Shown here piece by piece: positions 43,801 through 54,741 of a stretch of 64,000 nucleotides of DNA. Each line of letters begins with the position of its first letter. The stretch's first letter is position 1. This stretch comes from Eutypa lata (lineage: Eukaryota; Ascomycota; Sordariomycetes; Xylariales; Diatrypaceae), in contig JAKULF010000004.1 in the NCBI GenBank assembly GCA_022661535.1, positions 2,046,001 through 2,110,000 of the forward strand, written 5' to 3'. The notes below the pieces were generated by a model. It was given only the letters and a program-made list of their open reading frames with translations, was not told the origin of the DNA and made no database searches. The position numbers were made by a program, and so were the translations under genes.

Positions 43801-45714
43801 CATCCAGCTTATCAATAGTAAAATACTCCTTGCCATAGATCACCCATATCAGGAGCTCGTTAAGCTCGTCAACTTGTTCTCCAGTAAGCTTCTTCTCCAG
43901 CTGGACAATTGTCGCCTGAGTGATTTGTTTCTCGGACATGCTCGACTCGTCCAGAGCCTTGTAGATTTCTGTAACCAAACCGTTTGAACTAACGACAGCC
44001 TCGATGTTCTTCAGTGCAGCCTGCAGTTTATTGTAGTTCCCACGTACGTTCTTGGTGAGACTATCTGAGACCTTGGTCTTTACCTCTTCAGCGAGAAACA
44101 CATCATTCTCCTTCAGGAATTGGTTAATGCACTTCTGAATGTCGAGTTGATTATTTTGTTCCATTTCAATCTTGGAATGAGAAGGTAGATTTTCAACCCG
44201 AAACGTGCCTCGCCTCACAGACAATAGCACTCTCACAGATGGCTGTACAGAGTTGTGTAGAATTTGAAATAGTTGTTCTTTCTGCTCTCGTATATCTTCA
44301 GAGTCATCTGGCAACCAACTTAACCCATCAAAGATGAGGTAGTGTCTGATATTTCCCGTAGGAGAGCCGATTCGGAGAAAATTCCAAAGCTCCTGGCAGT
44401 CGGCGTCTCTAAAGAAGTTGGGGTTTGTTTCACTCTTGCGGTCGCAAGACTGGGATAGGCTCTTTGCGTACGCCATATCAAGATCTGCAAGCTGAACTGC
44501 GATGCACTTCAGAGCTGTTGAAATTGGTCGTTTGTCTCGGTCATCCTTGATTGTGACATTTGGCCAGAAGTATGCCGCAATCAGCGTCCTCGGTGAACTG
44601 TGAGTAGGTGACTCGTATATAGATCGTAAGTGTTGTACAATATTTGAGAGAGTGACGGTCTTTCCGGTATTTGAATCACCTGTCACTATGAGCAACATCT
44701 CCGATTCACGGTTTTCCCTTTCTGCCCAGTTCTTAAACTGGGGAATATCCGTGAACCACCCAGCAGTGTTGGGAATGCAGTCTTTTCTCGGCTTGTCACA
44801 TGCTTCCTTGAACGAGTTGTAGACTGAATCTTTGATTTCGAGCTTTTTCTTGATATTGTCCATATGTTTTTGTTTACCGGCCTCTGACTTTCGATTATCA
44901 TCGGAGGCTTTCAGACTCCCGATATCAGTTGCTATCTGTAGGGTGCGCTCAGCCAGCTTTTCCAGGGAAACTGTGAAGTCGCTCCTAGAATCTAGCAATA
45001 CCTTCAGGGTCTGCGTTGATTGTATCGAATTGTGAGCCTTGGTGAGCCTCTCGAACTTCTCGATCTCGCCTTTAATTCCGGAGTCGTCCTGAAGAATGAC
45101 ATACTTCGTTTTAAACTTAAGCTTCTGCCACTTTCCAGAGTCCCTCAGATTGATGGAAAGAGAGCAAATATCGACGAAGCTGATCATAACATTGTGAATA
45201 GCTTGCTTCAGTTCGGGTTCGATGTCGCTAAAGTGATCCATCTTGTCGTAAATCCTGAAGACGCTAAGATAAGGCTCTATTGTTGTAAAGAGTCCCTCAA
45301 TTTCCTCGCGGAAAGACTTGAGCTGCTCTGGGATATCCAAGAGTTGAAACACCGCATTGAAGCATATACCAGGTAGTGATCCAAACCCCTTTGAAAAGGT
45401 GAGATATTAGTTATGACTTTGAAGTATCTATAGAGTCCTGGAGAGCAACTCACTATCTCCGCCACTTGTATTGCTGCACCGCCAAGTACCCTCAACAAGT
45501 AGATAGTTCTGATGATGTACTCCTCTGCTTTCTCTGTACCCGTAGGCTCATGAGAATCCTGTTCAACCCGGCTCTGTTTGAGTTTTTTGATACATTCATC
45601 TAATGTCTTGGGGGGCTTGAGGTTGACGTTCTTTCCGGTGCGTTCACTGAACCTAGCGGCCGCATCCCGCCACATATCCTCCACTAAGGCGTCGGATTTC
45701 ATCGAGTTCGACAT
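40889..45714 (-). CDS. NLR-like STAND P-loop NTPase with TPR region and C-terminal zinc module
   Basis: Two exons on the minus strand, 45454..45714 and 40889..45388 (65-nt phase-0 intron), 1586 residues. Residues 1 to about 150 resemble the fungal STAND N-terminal Goodbye-type helical domain (DMWRDAAARFSERTGKNV, then LLDIPEQLKSFREEIEGLF). The STAND NTPase has the P-loop VTGDSNTGKTVTLSNIV (about residue 322), Walker B-like HYLIFDGLSWL (about 436-442), the sensor strand VRVLLSVRRG and the winged-helix-like ELLIWVIYGKEYFTIDKLDAA. A TPR-like superhelix occupies about 920-1300 (ERLGEAYFGEDQFSKAIESY, YENACQTMGKALDIL). The C-terminus has a zinc module at about 1467-1530 (CRSCNKVW, CKHCFNMVFCDECLAKL, CKMDHDWLCLP) plus the family-typical VGGTTMPVAEWLAGLKKQWG end. 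Such proteins act in fungal nonself recognition and regulated cell death when studied; its trigger and effector are unknown. Confidence 0.9.
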
Positions 45715-46624
45715 GCTGCCTGATTTACATCCAGAACAGCAATACTTGAACCATTAACCACAGGGACCAGAGCACCATGGGATCAATCCATGGTTTCAAT
45801 AGAGCGATCAGTAAAAACCCGAAATTGTTGTTGAACTCTCAAGACCTTGGAAGGTGTGGGGAGCCTGGATCCCAGTTGCCAGAGCTGACATCGAAGGGAA
45901 TCGTGTCAGAGGCGGGGTAGACGCACCAGCAGGCACTGAACCTGAATATTACGACCTGACTACTCAGCCATAAGCAGCCGATTGGAGCTGATAAATTATC
46001 AGTACGACCCTACTCGGAGGAGTCGATCCAGTAGAGACGGGGTCTCGGAATGTGAGTCAGCGCCCTTCTTGACAATCACACATATCTCTGGGCTATGTTA
46101 AAATGATTGGAACACATAAGAGGGGAAGTCAATTCTTAGACAGCTGGTGTAAGGGTTCAAATTGTCCCAGCAAATCATATGGAAGGCCATAAGAAGGATA
46201 TATGTAGCCTGCTTGACGTTGCCGTAATCCCACACCGCTGGTTCAAGCTTTAGTCGATATCTTGATGCTTTATGTTGCTGGTAAACATATGCAGACTTTT
46301 ATTTGGAGAGGGGGTGGGGGGTTAATTCTAAGATATTTGAGTATGGGACATTGTTTATATGTAAAGATACTTAAGGAGGGGTCTCAATGTAGGTATAGAT
46401 ACCGGGTACGTGCAGGTAAGTAGGTAAAGGGTTATTTATTTGGAGCTACCCTATTCGCGCCATATAGGTATTTCTGCCAGTTACCGCAAAGTGCTATACT
46501 ACCTATCTATCTCTACGAAGTACATTTGATACGATAACTCTGTGCAGATCACAGGTGCATTTATTATATTTGACAAAATCTGGTAATATCAGACTCTATA
46601 CTGACGTGTCTTATAAACGTTATA
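45715..46624. other. Intergenic, 0.9 kb, 5' region of the STAND gene
   Basis: No supported gene. Contains the STAND gene promoter (minus strand); AT-rich towards the right with TACCTA/TATC words near 46500. Confidence 0.55.
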
Positions 46625-47060
46625 TTATGATTCTATTCTATAGTATTTCCACTCCGTAGCTTTCTTAAAATCCGGATGTGCTGTTGCAATTAGAACAACC
46701 GGTTTTCTTACAGTTTGCTGGGGGAGCGACTTGAGCACCCTCAACGATATGATATCGTTGATATGTTTAGGACTATTCCTAGGGCAGTATTTAATCGGAT
46801 TGTTGCTAGCCAGAGACTCAGTCCTTCCATACATATATTTATAGGCTAAGACGAGATGTCTACATACGGCTGATTTGTATTTGTACCACCCACATGGGAA
46901 TCGAGAGAGGTTTGTCATGAACTTGAGAAGCCTTTCCTGAATATCTTTACCGATGTCCTTCTTTTCAATGGCTACTGTCTCGAAAGGGCTGGATATTTTC
47001 AGTAGATACAGAAGGCTTTCGCGTATCTGAGAATAATTGGTCGAAGTTACTTGGATCTTC
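46625..47060 (-). CDS. Unassigned 3' exon or gene fragment
   Basis: On the minus strand a frame opens directly after a CTATACAG acceptor (47061-47062) and runs to a stop at 46625, about 145 residues with no interrupting stop despite AT-rich DNA. The first half is helix-like: SQIRESLLYLLKISSPFETV, then EKKDIGKDIQERLLKFMTN, SRFPCGWYKYKSAVCRHLV and LAYKYMYGR. The pattern (Leu-rich helix, IEKKDIGK loop, charged helix, then a KY-M helix) vaguely recalls the TFIIS N-terminal/LW helical bundle, but this is a guess from pattern only. The second half (RVLKSLPQQTVRKPVVLIAT) is basic. No upstream exon was found in the 300 bases before the divergent kinase-like gene, so it may be a truncated copy. The other frame through 47060 also stays open for 30 codons, which weakens the call. 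Confidence 0.3.
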
Positions 47061-47357
47061 CTGTATAGTCAACGATGAAAGCTTTGTAGTATCAAGGACT
47101 CTCTGATTGTCACTTAACAAAGGCTAAAGACTTTAATTGCAAATCCCTATTACTAACTGCATTCGGTGAGCAACATCGTTTCCCCGGGCTGTGAACACAA
47201 TTCGTTTGAACAAAGACCCTATAAAATTTCATTTCGGGATATAAGCCAATGTTGTTTATACCTTTCCATTCTATTAATGCAAGAAGATAGTTGGCCTAAT
47301 ATAGAAGCAGGCCGTGAATATCTTAGACGTAAGCTCTAATTCTCCAATTTCATTACC

Positions 47358-48611
47358 ATGTCTCCTCCACAAGCGACGTTTACCGTCGAGGAAGAATACA
47401 TTGAGGATGAAGACTATTTACCAGCCTCTGAAAAAGATCGACCACTGAAGCATCGCAGTTACATACTCGACTGGGATCAGCGTCGTTGGTTTATAGTGAC
47501 CGGACCAGTTAGTTTATTCTCAGAAGATCCAGAGGAGCCAATCAACACTCTGAAACGCTATATCAAGGACTTTTCAGCAAGCGTCAATGCTCTCCTTGTC
47601 GACAATGGAGGCCTACTCCTCGGAATCTCGTCAGAGATCCAAACCCAGTATCTCCATGATGTCAATTACCCCAGATCAGAATTATTGACTTCTTTTAAGA
47701 ATGTCCCGACTATCCGCCTATCTGAGTTGACCGAGGAAACCCGTCTAAAACCTGGTGTGGATGCTATGACCCAAACAAAGAATCCGGAAACGAAGCTCGT
47801 CTTCAAATACGTCTTAGCAAGTTCTCAAGAGCATCTAATGTGGAAGGAAATGAACATACTGAATTCCATTCCCCAGCATCCTAACATCCTCCCTATCCAT
47901 AGCTTGGTCTTAGAAGATTACGAACTGCGCGTCCTAGGATTTGCAACTAGATATATCCCGGGCGGGGATATGTGGCAAAATAGAATGCCATTCAAGATGA
48001 AGTGGTTGAAGCAATTGACAGACGTCGTAGATTACCTAAACCTGGAACTCGGTATAATCCACGGAGATGTGTTTGCGAGGAACCTCTTAGTAGACCCCGA
48101 AACAGACAATCTCTTGTTGATTGACTTTGGACGAGCGCAAGTGCTGAGTTCGAAGAATTCAGAAATCGACCCCTTAAGGGACGTGCCTCTTGTTATTCTC
48201 ACTGTCTATGAGCTTCTTACGTTGGATCAAGATGTTCGAGATGAAAGAAGAATTGATCTGGAAGGCCTTCTTGATATCAAGAAGTGGCCCATAGAGAGGG
48301 AGGTCACTTGCACTGAGGCAGTGATCAAGCAATATCTACGAAATTGGGTGAGGCTTCGAAAGTTGCACCAGGAAAAGGGCGAGCGGCCTCCTAGACAAAT
48401 CGAGGAGATATCCTGGGGCCCCCCTACAGATCCAATGGAGGGGGATCCTAAGAAGGAAGAGGAGGACGAGAGTAGTGGCAATAGTTGCACTGGATCAATA
48501 ACCCCCAAACCCCGGAGGCATTGGGATAGTACGTGTTGGCGAAGACCCCCGCAAGGAGAGACATACTTGGAGAGCAAAAAAAGGAAGATATCACACGAGG
48601 ATTGTGATTGA
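47358..48611 (+). CDS. Protein-kinase-like protein (HGD-type)
   Basis: Intronless, 417 residues, starting MSPPQATFTVEEEYIEDEDY. Residues 1-135 are a unique region with LPASEKDRPLKHRSYILDWD. Kinase marks follow: Lys150 in ETKLVFKYVLA (beta-3 lysine), a Glu-containing helix MWKEMNILNSI, HPNILPIHSLV, the catalytic loop IIHGDVFARNLLV (residues 234-246, HGD in place of HRD, Asn242 present) and the Mg-binding DFGRA (256-260). The HGD loop and short C-lobe are typical of fungus-specific kinase-like families; all catalytic residues are present, so activity is likely. The tail is acidic then basic with DPKKEEEDESSG and KKRKISHEDCD, the KKRK possibly a nuclear signal. It is divergent from the STAND gene 1.6 kb away. 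Substrates are unknown. Confidence 0.82.
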   Translation: MSPPQATFTVEEEYIEDEDYLPASEKDRPLKHRSYILDWDQRRWFIVTGPVSLFSEDPEEPINTLKRYIKDFSASVNALLVDNGGLLLGISSEIQTQYLHDVNYPRSELLTSFKNVPTIRLSELTEETRLKPGVDAMTQTKNPETKLVFKYVLASSQEHLMWKEMNILNSIPQHPNILPIHSLVLEDYELRVLGFATRYIPGGDMWQNRMPFKMKWLKQLTDVVDYLNLELGIIHGDVFARNLLVDPETDNLLLIDFGRAQVLSSKNSEIDPLRDVPLVILTVYELLTLDQDVRDERRIDLEGLLDIKKWPIEREVTCTEAVIKQYLRNWVRLRKLHQEKGERPPRQIEEISWGPPTDPMEGDPKKEEEDESSGNSCTGSITPKPRRHWDSTCWRRPPQGETYLESKKRKISHEDCD

Positions 48612-49094
48612 CCCATGATCACTTATGTTTAGACAATTGAGTATTGAATATTAGCATACTGTCCTTGAGCTCCTCAAATAGGTTTCTTCACGGCTGATTT
48701 GATCTAGTATATACGGAGTTTCGGTTAAATGACCTACGGAAGAAAATATAAGTATGGATATTCAAGAAAAGAAAGGAAAAATATGCCGTAGTTGTAATTT
48801 CAGTTTCGTGCGGTGGTATATGCCAACATGGTGGCGTTCAATGAACCAATAATGCTATGTCATGTCTCTAGATCCAACCCGCTGGCGCGGTGAGGAGCTA
48901 AGGGCTGGGAGGGGCATCTATCCTTTCATAAAATATAAGCGTACTGTCGACTTTAACCTCTTACCGTTCCTAGACTGACAATTCCCAGCACTACCAGATT
49001 ACTTAGACTGTGAATTTATAGTCCCCAGTGCCGAAGAAAGATTACTTGGGTTCTCTGATGCACTTGTTCTGGAAATATAGACGGTGGAAATATA
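48612..49094. other. Intergenic between convergent genes, 0.5 kb
   Basis: 3' flanks of the kinase-like gene (plus) and the MoaE gene (minus). AT-rich; nothing else seen. Confidence 0.6.
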
Positions 49095-49625
49095 CTAGCT
49101 GACTTTCTCGCCCATCACGCCATCTCGATTTGCTCTCCAAATGCCATCTTCGCCTTCAAATTCCTCTCTCTTCCAAACTTCGACTCGAGCCTTGCATTCC
49201 TCCAAGGCTTCTTCACCGGCCCTCCAAGCAGCTTGCCTATGAGGGGAAGACACTGCAATCAAAATGCTCTCTTCACCGATAGGAACGGTACCGAGTCTAT
49301 GAACCATAGCTATCGACTTGAGAGAGTGCTTCTCTAGCATCGCTTTGGATATCGATAGCATGGTTCGCAGAGCGAGTTGACTGTATGCCGAATATTGTAA
49401 TTCCTTCACCGGCTTTCCGGCAAAGTTATCTCGAGTAGTCCCTACTATGTATTAGATAGTTAATCATCCATTTAAGGTATGGAAAGGGGGCTCACCAGCA
49501 AATAAGACTATTGCGCCAGCCTGTGGACTACGGACACGATCCATGATGGATTGCGCATTGAGGAGGTTATGGGTCAACGCGACGTAAGACCCATCCTCCT
49601 GTAGTTCATCAATTTCAGATTTCAT
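49095..49625 (-). CDS. cnxH: Molybdopterin synthase catalytic (large) subunit, MoaE/MOCS2B family
   Basis: Two exons on the minus strand, 49496..49625 and 49095..49441, 158 residues. Splicing joins QAGAIVLFAG to GTTRDNFAGKPVKELQYSAY, the family's signature strand-loop. Then come MVHRLGTVPIGEESILIAVS, SSPHRQAAWRAGEEALEECK and the C-terminal KARVEVWKREEFEGEDG containing the conserved Lys near the active site. With the small MoaD-type subunit it converts precursor Z (cPMP) to molybdopterin, the dithiolene ligand of molybdenum cofactor needed by nitrate reductase and xanthine dehydrogenase. Length fits fungal and animal orthologues. The 54-nt intron is phase 1. The start MKSEIDELQEDGSYVAL is the first ATG in frame. 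Confidence 0.93.
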
Positions 49626-50114
49626 AGCTGCAGCTTAAGCCTCAGGAATACAGGAGAGAGTAGAATCCCCTTTGTTGAAGTCCAAAGGCTAGACACCTTT
49701 GCTGAAGTGCTTTACTTGATGTGATTACCTACGTTGCGGGTACTTTCATTGGCTCTGGTTAGGTGCGTCATATGTAGTGCACAATACCTCCCTAAGCACA
49801 TGCATGACTAAGGAGGTGCAAATAACCTATCAAGTCGCTAGTACTAATTGGGAATCGGCGTTTTTAGTCCCACACACAAGGCTAAGGGTCCTAACCTGCT
49901 AACATACCTAGCTGTACAGGCACCTAGTCTAAGCTTCCATCAATCAACTTTACATATCGAAACCTTTACTAGTGTATCATCGTTTACTTCTACCTTCAGC
50001 TTAGACAGCGACAATCTGGTCACATTTTGTCTACCTCACGAAATTTCACTTGATTACTATTAGCTATCGCCGGTTTATTCATGGATCTCGGTTATCTGAC
50101 AGGACAGCAACAAG
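49626..50114. promoter_or_regulatory. Divergent promoter region between MoaE and RBM5-like genes
   Basis: The 489-nt gap separates two divergent start codons. No distinct element was recognised; several CACCTAG/TACCTAG words occur near 49900-49930. Confidence 0.5.
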
Positions 50115-52671
50115 ATGTATGACGACTATGATCATCGATCTCGCGACGAGCGCGATCACTATAGACGCAGATCGCCTTCTTCGAGGGACCATCAATATCG
50201 TTCGCGGCATGGTAAACCTGAATAGCCTGGAGGAGCATTATTGTTAAGATGAACTTGTGAGCTTGCGCTGACTTTCCTGCGAGGAAAGACTCTTCTAGGT
50301 CACCTAGGAGGACACCACCAAGGGGACCGCGCGCCGGAGGAGAGGATCCATACCGCCCACGACACTCTCCAGATATACCAAGACAACAGTCGCCCTTCCG
50401 ACGCGAAAATTCACCTGGATTTAGACAGGGATATTCTTCGGCTGCTCGTCCAGTAGCCACAGGCGTAGAGCGACATGTTCGTGATCGTGACCGTGATCCC
50501 GACCACCATTACACCGAAGGAGCTCGTGACGATTCGCGGTACCGTCAAAAAGAATCGCCTAACCGCGGTCGAGAGCGCTATTACCGAGACTACGATGACC
50601 CTAGAGACCGCGACAATCGTAGTGCACGCCACGGCTACTCTAGTGTCACATCACCTTACGATTCGGCCGATGACGATTATTACCATGACCGACGTACTCG
50701 TTCAGGGCCAGGAAGGCCCTATCACACAATAAAGTTGGATGATATACCTGAGAAGATGAGCACGCAAGAGGTGAGTGGACTTAGTACTTCCTCGGGCCTA
50801 TCTTGCCACTTACATTACACAGATCGACCAAATTTTACGAGATAAAGGAGCAGTTGGCCTGGTCGAGGTTCGTGTGAAGTCGGATGACAAGACTGGTGAG
50901 TAGCTGTTACCTGTGTATACATGGTGAAGGTTACAAACGACTAAGTAAATTAAAGGATCTCGTCGGTGTTATGCCTTTGCTGAATTCCAGTCGGACGACG
51001 GTGCCATTGATTTTGTGGAAAAGCATTACCCTGCGATCGACATCAGTACCCCTAATGGTCCCTTTGCCCAAATTCATATCGAGTACAGCCGGGAACGCCG
51101 ATCTGTCGCAAATCCTGATGATTGGGCCTGCGCCATGTGCCATTTCCAGAATTTCTCGAGGCGAGCAACATGCAAGCAATGCAAAGCACCGAAATCTAGT
51201 ATGTGTGACTACGTGTTTGTATCACGCCCGTCTTGTGCTAATCATTTTTATTTTAGCTATAGCTGAGAGCACGGCGGAGATGAGACTCGACGGCAAGAGT
51301 GACGAGTGCCCTCAACAAGCGCCGTCTCCATTCCTTGTCATTCGTGACTTGCCATCGTCCGCAAATGAGAATACATTGTCTAATGGCATCAAGTCACTCT
51401 ATGTTGCTAAAGGCGACGAACCAAAACAGACACCCGGAGCTCCTCCAAAACTCAAGAGTACCGCCCCCGTCGGCAATACTAGTGGATTAGGTGCGAAGCC
51501 TGGTTCGTTGGTTCGTGTCTTCTTGATACGGGAGCGTTCCTCCGAAATCAGCTGCAACTACGGATTTGTAGAATTCGCAACGCTCGAAGATGCACGTGCA
51601 GCCATGGCAAAGTATCTCGCAACACCACAATTCACTATCAGTTCGAGGCCTGTGACATTAGCCTATATCCATTCTGGAGTATTCATTCCCCATTTATACC
51701 CCGTCCAAGAGCATGACAAGTACTCTTTCGCAGCAACCCACAATCCATCAATGAGACTCGTTTACTGGAACCCCTCTGTGTTTGCCAGCGAGTTAACAGT
51801 ATTCAATGAATCACTTTACGAAGACAAGCCTCAGGGGTCGGCTGCGTCTCAGAGAGATGCAGAGCAGGCTGCAAAGGATACAAAAAAGAGGAAGGCTGAG
51901 AAAGAACTTGCTGCGCCAAGTGGGAAGAAGATCATTGCGATGGCTCCTCAACTTCAGAGATGGGCAAACAAGCACGCTGAGCTTCATAGCTCTAAGGAGG
52001 GCAGCAAACTTAAAGAACCACCAAATGACAAAACTCCCGCCACCGGCCCTAATGCCGTTGGTTCAACACAGGCCAGCCGGGCTAGCCCTCCAGCACCCTC
52101 AACTGCACCATCTATATCCTACGCCGACCTAGATCAGATGTGTTGTCTCCTTTGCCGACGCAAGTTTCGTAATGAGCCATCTCTCCGCAGGCACGAGCAG
52201 AGCAGCGATATGCACAAAGCAAACCTAGACAACGAGGGGCTTATCTCCAAGGCAACCACGGACCTGAAGGCCCTTGGTAAGGAGCCCGTATCCAACTACC
52301 GTGATCGGGCTAAGGAACGTCGGAGGGTGCACAACCAACCTATGAAGCCGAAGCCTCAACTCCCGAAGAAGAACCCTACCCCCTCTACTAAAGAAAAGGA
52401 CGCAGCACCTGCGAAGCCGGCGATATCGAAGGGGGCTGGCCTTTTGGCCAAGATGGGCTGGAACTCGGGAGAGGGACTCGGCGCTGAGGGTGGCGGGCGT
52501 ACTAACCTCGTCGAGACCTTGGCCTATAACCCCGGCGTCGGTCTCGGGGCCGAGGGTGGAAAGCTAGGGGATGCGGCCGAGGAGGCGGCTCGCGCCACTA
52601 CGAACGAATACTCGGATTTCGTGGCTAAGGCTAAAGATAAGGCGAGGGAGCGATACGAACGGATGGGTTGA
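50115..52671 (+). CDS. RBM5/RBM10-like splicing factor (RS region, RRM, RanBP2 finger, RRM, C2H2, G-patch)
   Basis: Five exons, 50115..50211, 50289..50770, 50823..50895, 50956..51198 and 51257..52671, 769 residues. The N-terminus is an Arg/Ser/Asp-rich RS-like region ([17 protein letters not shown]). RRM1 spans about 180-265 ([35 protein letters not shown]); a RanBP2-type finger follows at about 272-298 ([20 protein letters not shown]); RRM2 covers about 315-430 ([34 protein letters not shown]). A U1-like C2H2 finger lies near 593 ([19 protein letters not shown]) and a G-patch near 691 ([17 protein letters not shown]). This exact order defines the metazoan RBM5/RBM10 group, which acts in 3' splice-site choice in early spliceosomes. 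The acceptor at 50288 was selected because only it keeps the RS-rich frame ([13 protein letters not shown]). Acts in the nucleus. Confidence 0.93.
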
Positions 52672-53862
52672 CAGGGGCTAGTGTTATGCCATTTTGCTAC
52701 CTACTTATGCTGTATTACCGGATCTTCCGTTTTTTGAGATGGATAGATGGATGGATGGATGGATGGATGGATGGATGGATGGATGGATGGATGGATGGAT
52801 GTAAGATATGACAGTCTGCTGGAGCTGAGCTTTGGGGGAGAAGTTGCTTCGCTTATGTAGGAGTTGATGATGATGTCGATGGTCATCTATCTACATCGTC
52901 CTGTTTCTCTGAGGTGTATGGTCTGGCAAAGTGTGCTGTCTTATTTCTGTATGACGGGACTTGATGACTGAAGTGCATATGATCTCAGATCATGTCCCTC
53001 GCGTTATATCGGGTCTACTAACGTATTAGGAAATTCGCAGGTTACATTTCCCCTATATCTGCTTCAACGTGGGTTGAGCAATCAAGCATTCTATGTATGT
53101 CTACGCGGCAACGGACATCAGATATTCAATGTACGGGACGGCACTTGCGTTGATTGGGCAGTTCTCCGCTCCGTCAAACAAATATAGTGTTCAAGTAGTT
53201 ATTAGCGTCCTGTAAATGGAATTATGGTTACCTCACCGGGGTTTGAAATATGGAAGACCTCCTGCTTACATAGCAGTCAACAACCCTGATATCCAACATA
53301 CCTTTCCACGCTCTGCAAAGAATTTAGTGTCACGTCAGGCACGTGGTGCTTACATAACTTGTGCATATCTTTACATAGGTTCCTAACCTGCCTACATCGT
53401 GCATTCCTGTCAGAATCTGCGGTGCAGTTATGGTATGTTGCTATTTCTGTCTAGGATGACGTTGGTATGTATGAATCTAGGTTTCAAGTGGTTATACAAT
53501 GCCCGTTTGCATACAATATGTAACCCTGAAGCCTTAAGGCATCCATCTAACCTCTAAGGAATCTATGCCCCAGGGCAAGCATTACGTATGTAGGCCACCA
53601 TATATTTACTCCTTCTGCTGCTAATTCCCTTGCCTAGCGTTTAGCTCACCATCAACCAAACCACAACAGCACTAGGTAGATTGCTTCGACATCACCCTTT
53701 TGGTCCTCCATTACCGAAATCTGTGCCTAGCACTAGCGGTGCGTACAGCCCGCAAAGTACAATAGTCCGACGTCTTGGGTGTGAGACCTTACGGCTTGTT
53801 GACTTTGATGCCGACATTTAGCTACATGAAAACTAAGATAGACCTAGGACATCTCGAGAATC
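52672..53862. other. Intergenic, 1.2 kb, with a GATG microsatellite
   Basis: A tetranucleotide repeat lies just past the RBM5-like stop (listed separately). The remaining stretch holds no credible exon on either strand. Confidence 0.6.
52737..52801. repeat. (GATG)n tetranucleotide microsatellite
   Basis: About 15 units of GATG/ATGG, slightly varied at the left end, 66 nt past the RBM5-like stop codon and so probably in its 3' UTR. Confidence 0.95.
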
Positions 53863-54741
53863 ATGGCTACACAATCCAAGCCGCAGTCCTTCGAGGATCG
53901 CAAATTCTTCCCTGGCCTTCGCGACTGTCCCGACGTGTATGGCTTGCATGGGAGATCATTCCGAGATGTGGACCCCGACGATCTGGACCGGCCCGGAGTC
54001 CACCGCAAGCACTGGTGCATACTCGGGGAGATCGTTCAGTTGGATAGCTTCATCGACCCGGACATCGTATTCAAGGACTACAAGGGAGATAAATTCACTA
54101 TTTCCCTCTACGTCAACAACGAGAGCGATGAGAGCGAGAAGACCCGCCTCTTGAAACACTTCAAGGTTGGCAACACCATGGCCATCTTCTACCCGCAGAC
54201 AGAGTTCTTCGTAAGAAAGCCCATTGGTATGAGGGCTAAGGATTCGGATAAAGTTCTTGTGAGTAGCTCATGACTTTCAGGCGGCGACAGAGTTATTCAG
54301 CTAGTACCTAAGGTTTGGGTGGAATTTATGCTGATCCCCTTTTTTTTTCTTCCCTCGCCGAAGATCATGCCGCTCAAGATGAGCGAGGTCGTCGCCATGA
54401 ACAAGGAGGTCGTCAAGTATACACCCGCGGATGATGATGCTCCCCGGAAGTGCCACGGCTGCAATGAAGTGAAGGAGAAGCTCGGCAAATGTGGCGGATG
54501 CGGGCTCTTCTTCTATTGCAACACAGTGAGTCAAGTACCTATCCGGCATATACACATGGGAACTTATTTTAAATCTTTGCCTGTCTCGTCATACTAAGTA
54601 CAGCAAAATTAGGAATGCCAAACTAACTCTTGGAAAGAGAAGGGGCATAAAAAATTCTGCAAGGTTCTGAAGGACAAGAATGTTCGGTACATGCACTTTC
54701 TTAATTATGGTGTCCACTCTGGCGACATTACCTTCTCGTAA
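53863..54741 (+). CDS. MYND-type zinc finger protein
   Basis: Three exons, 53863..54258, 54364..54525 and 54613..54741, 228 residues. The N-terminal 130 residues form a small domain with SFEDRKFFPGLRDCPDVYGL, KDYKGDKFTISLYVNN and LLKHFKVGNTMAIFYPQTEF, a beta-rich fold seen in fungal MYND proteins. The MYND finger straddles exons 2 and 3 (about residues 161-205): CHGCNEVKEKLGKCGGC, FFYCNTECQTNSW, then KGHKKFC, giving the full C-x2-C, C-x2-C, C-x3-C, H-x3-C ligand set. MYND fingers bind Pro-rich peptides and mediate protein contacts. The C-terminus is short (NYGVHSGDITFS). There is no SET domain, so methyltransferase activity is not expected. Phase-0 junctions (DKVL/IMPLK and YCNT/ECQT) keep the finger intact. 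Specific partner unknown. Confidence 0.9.
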
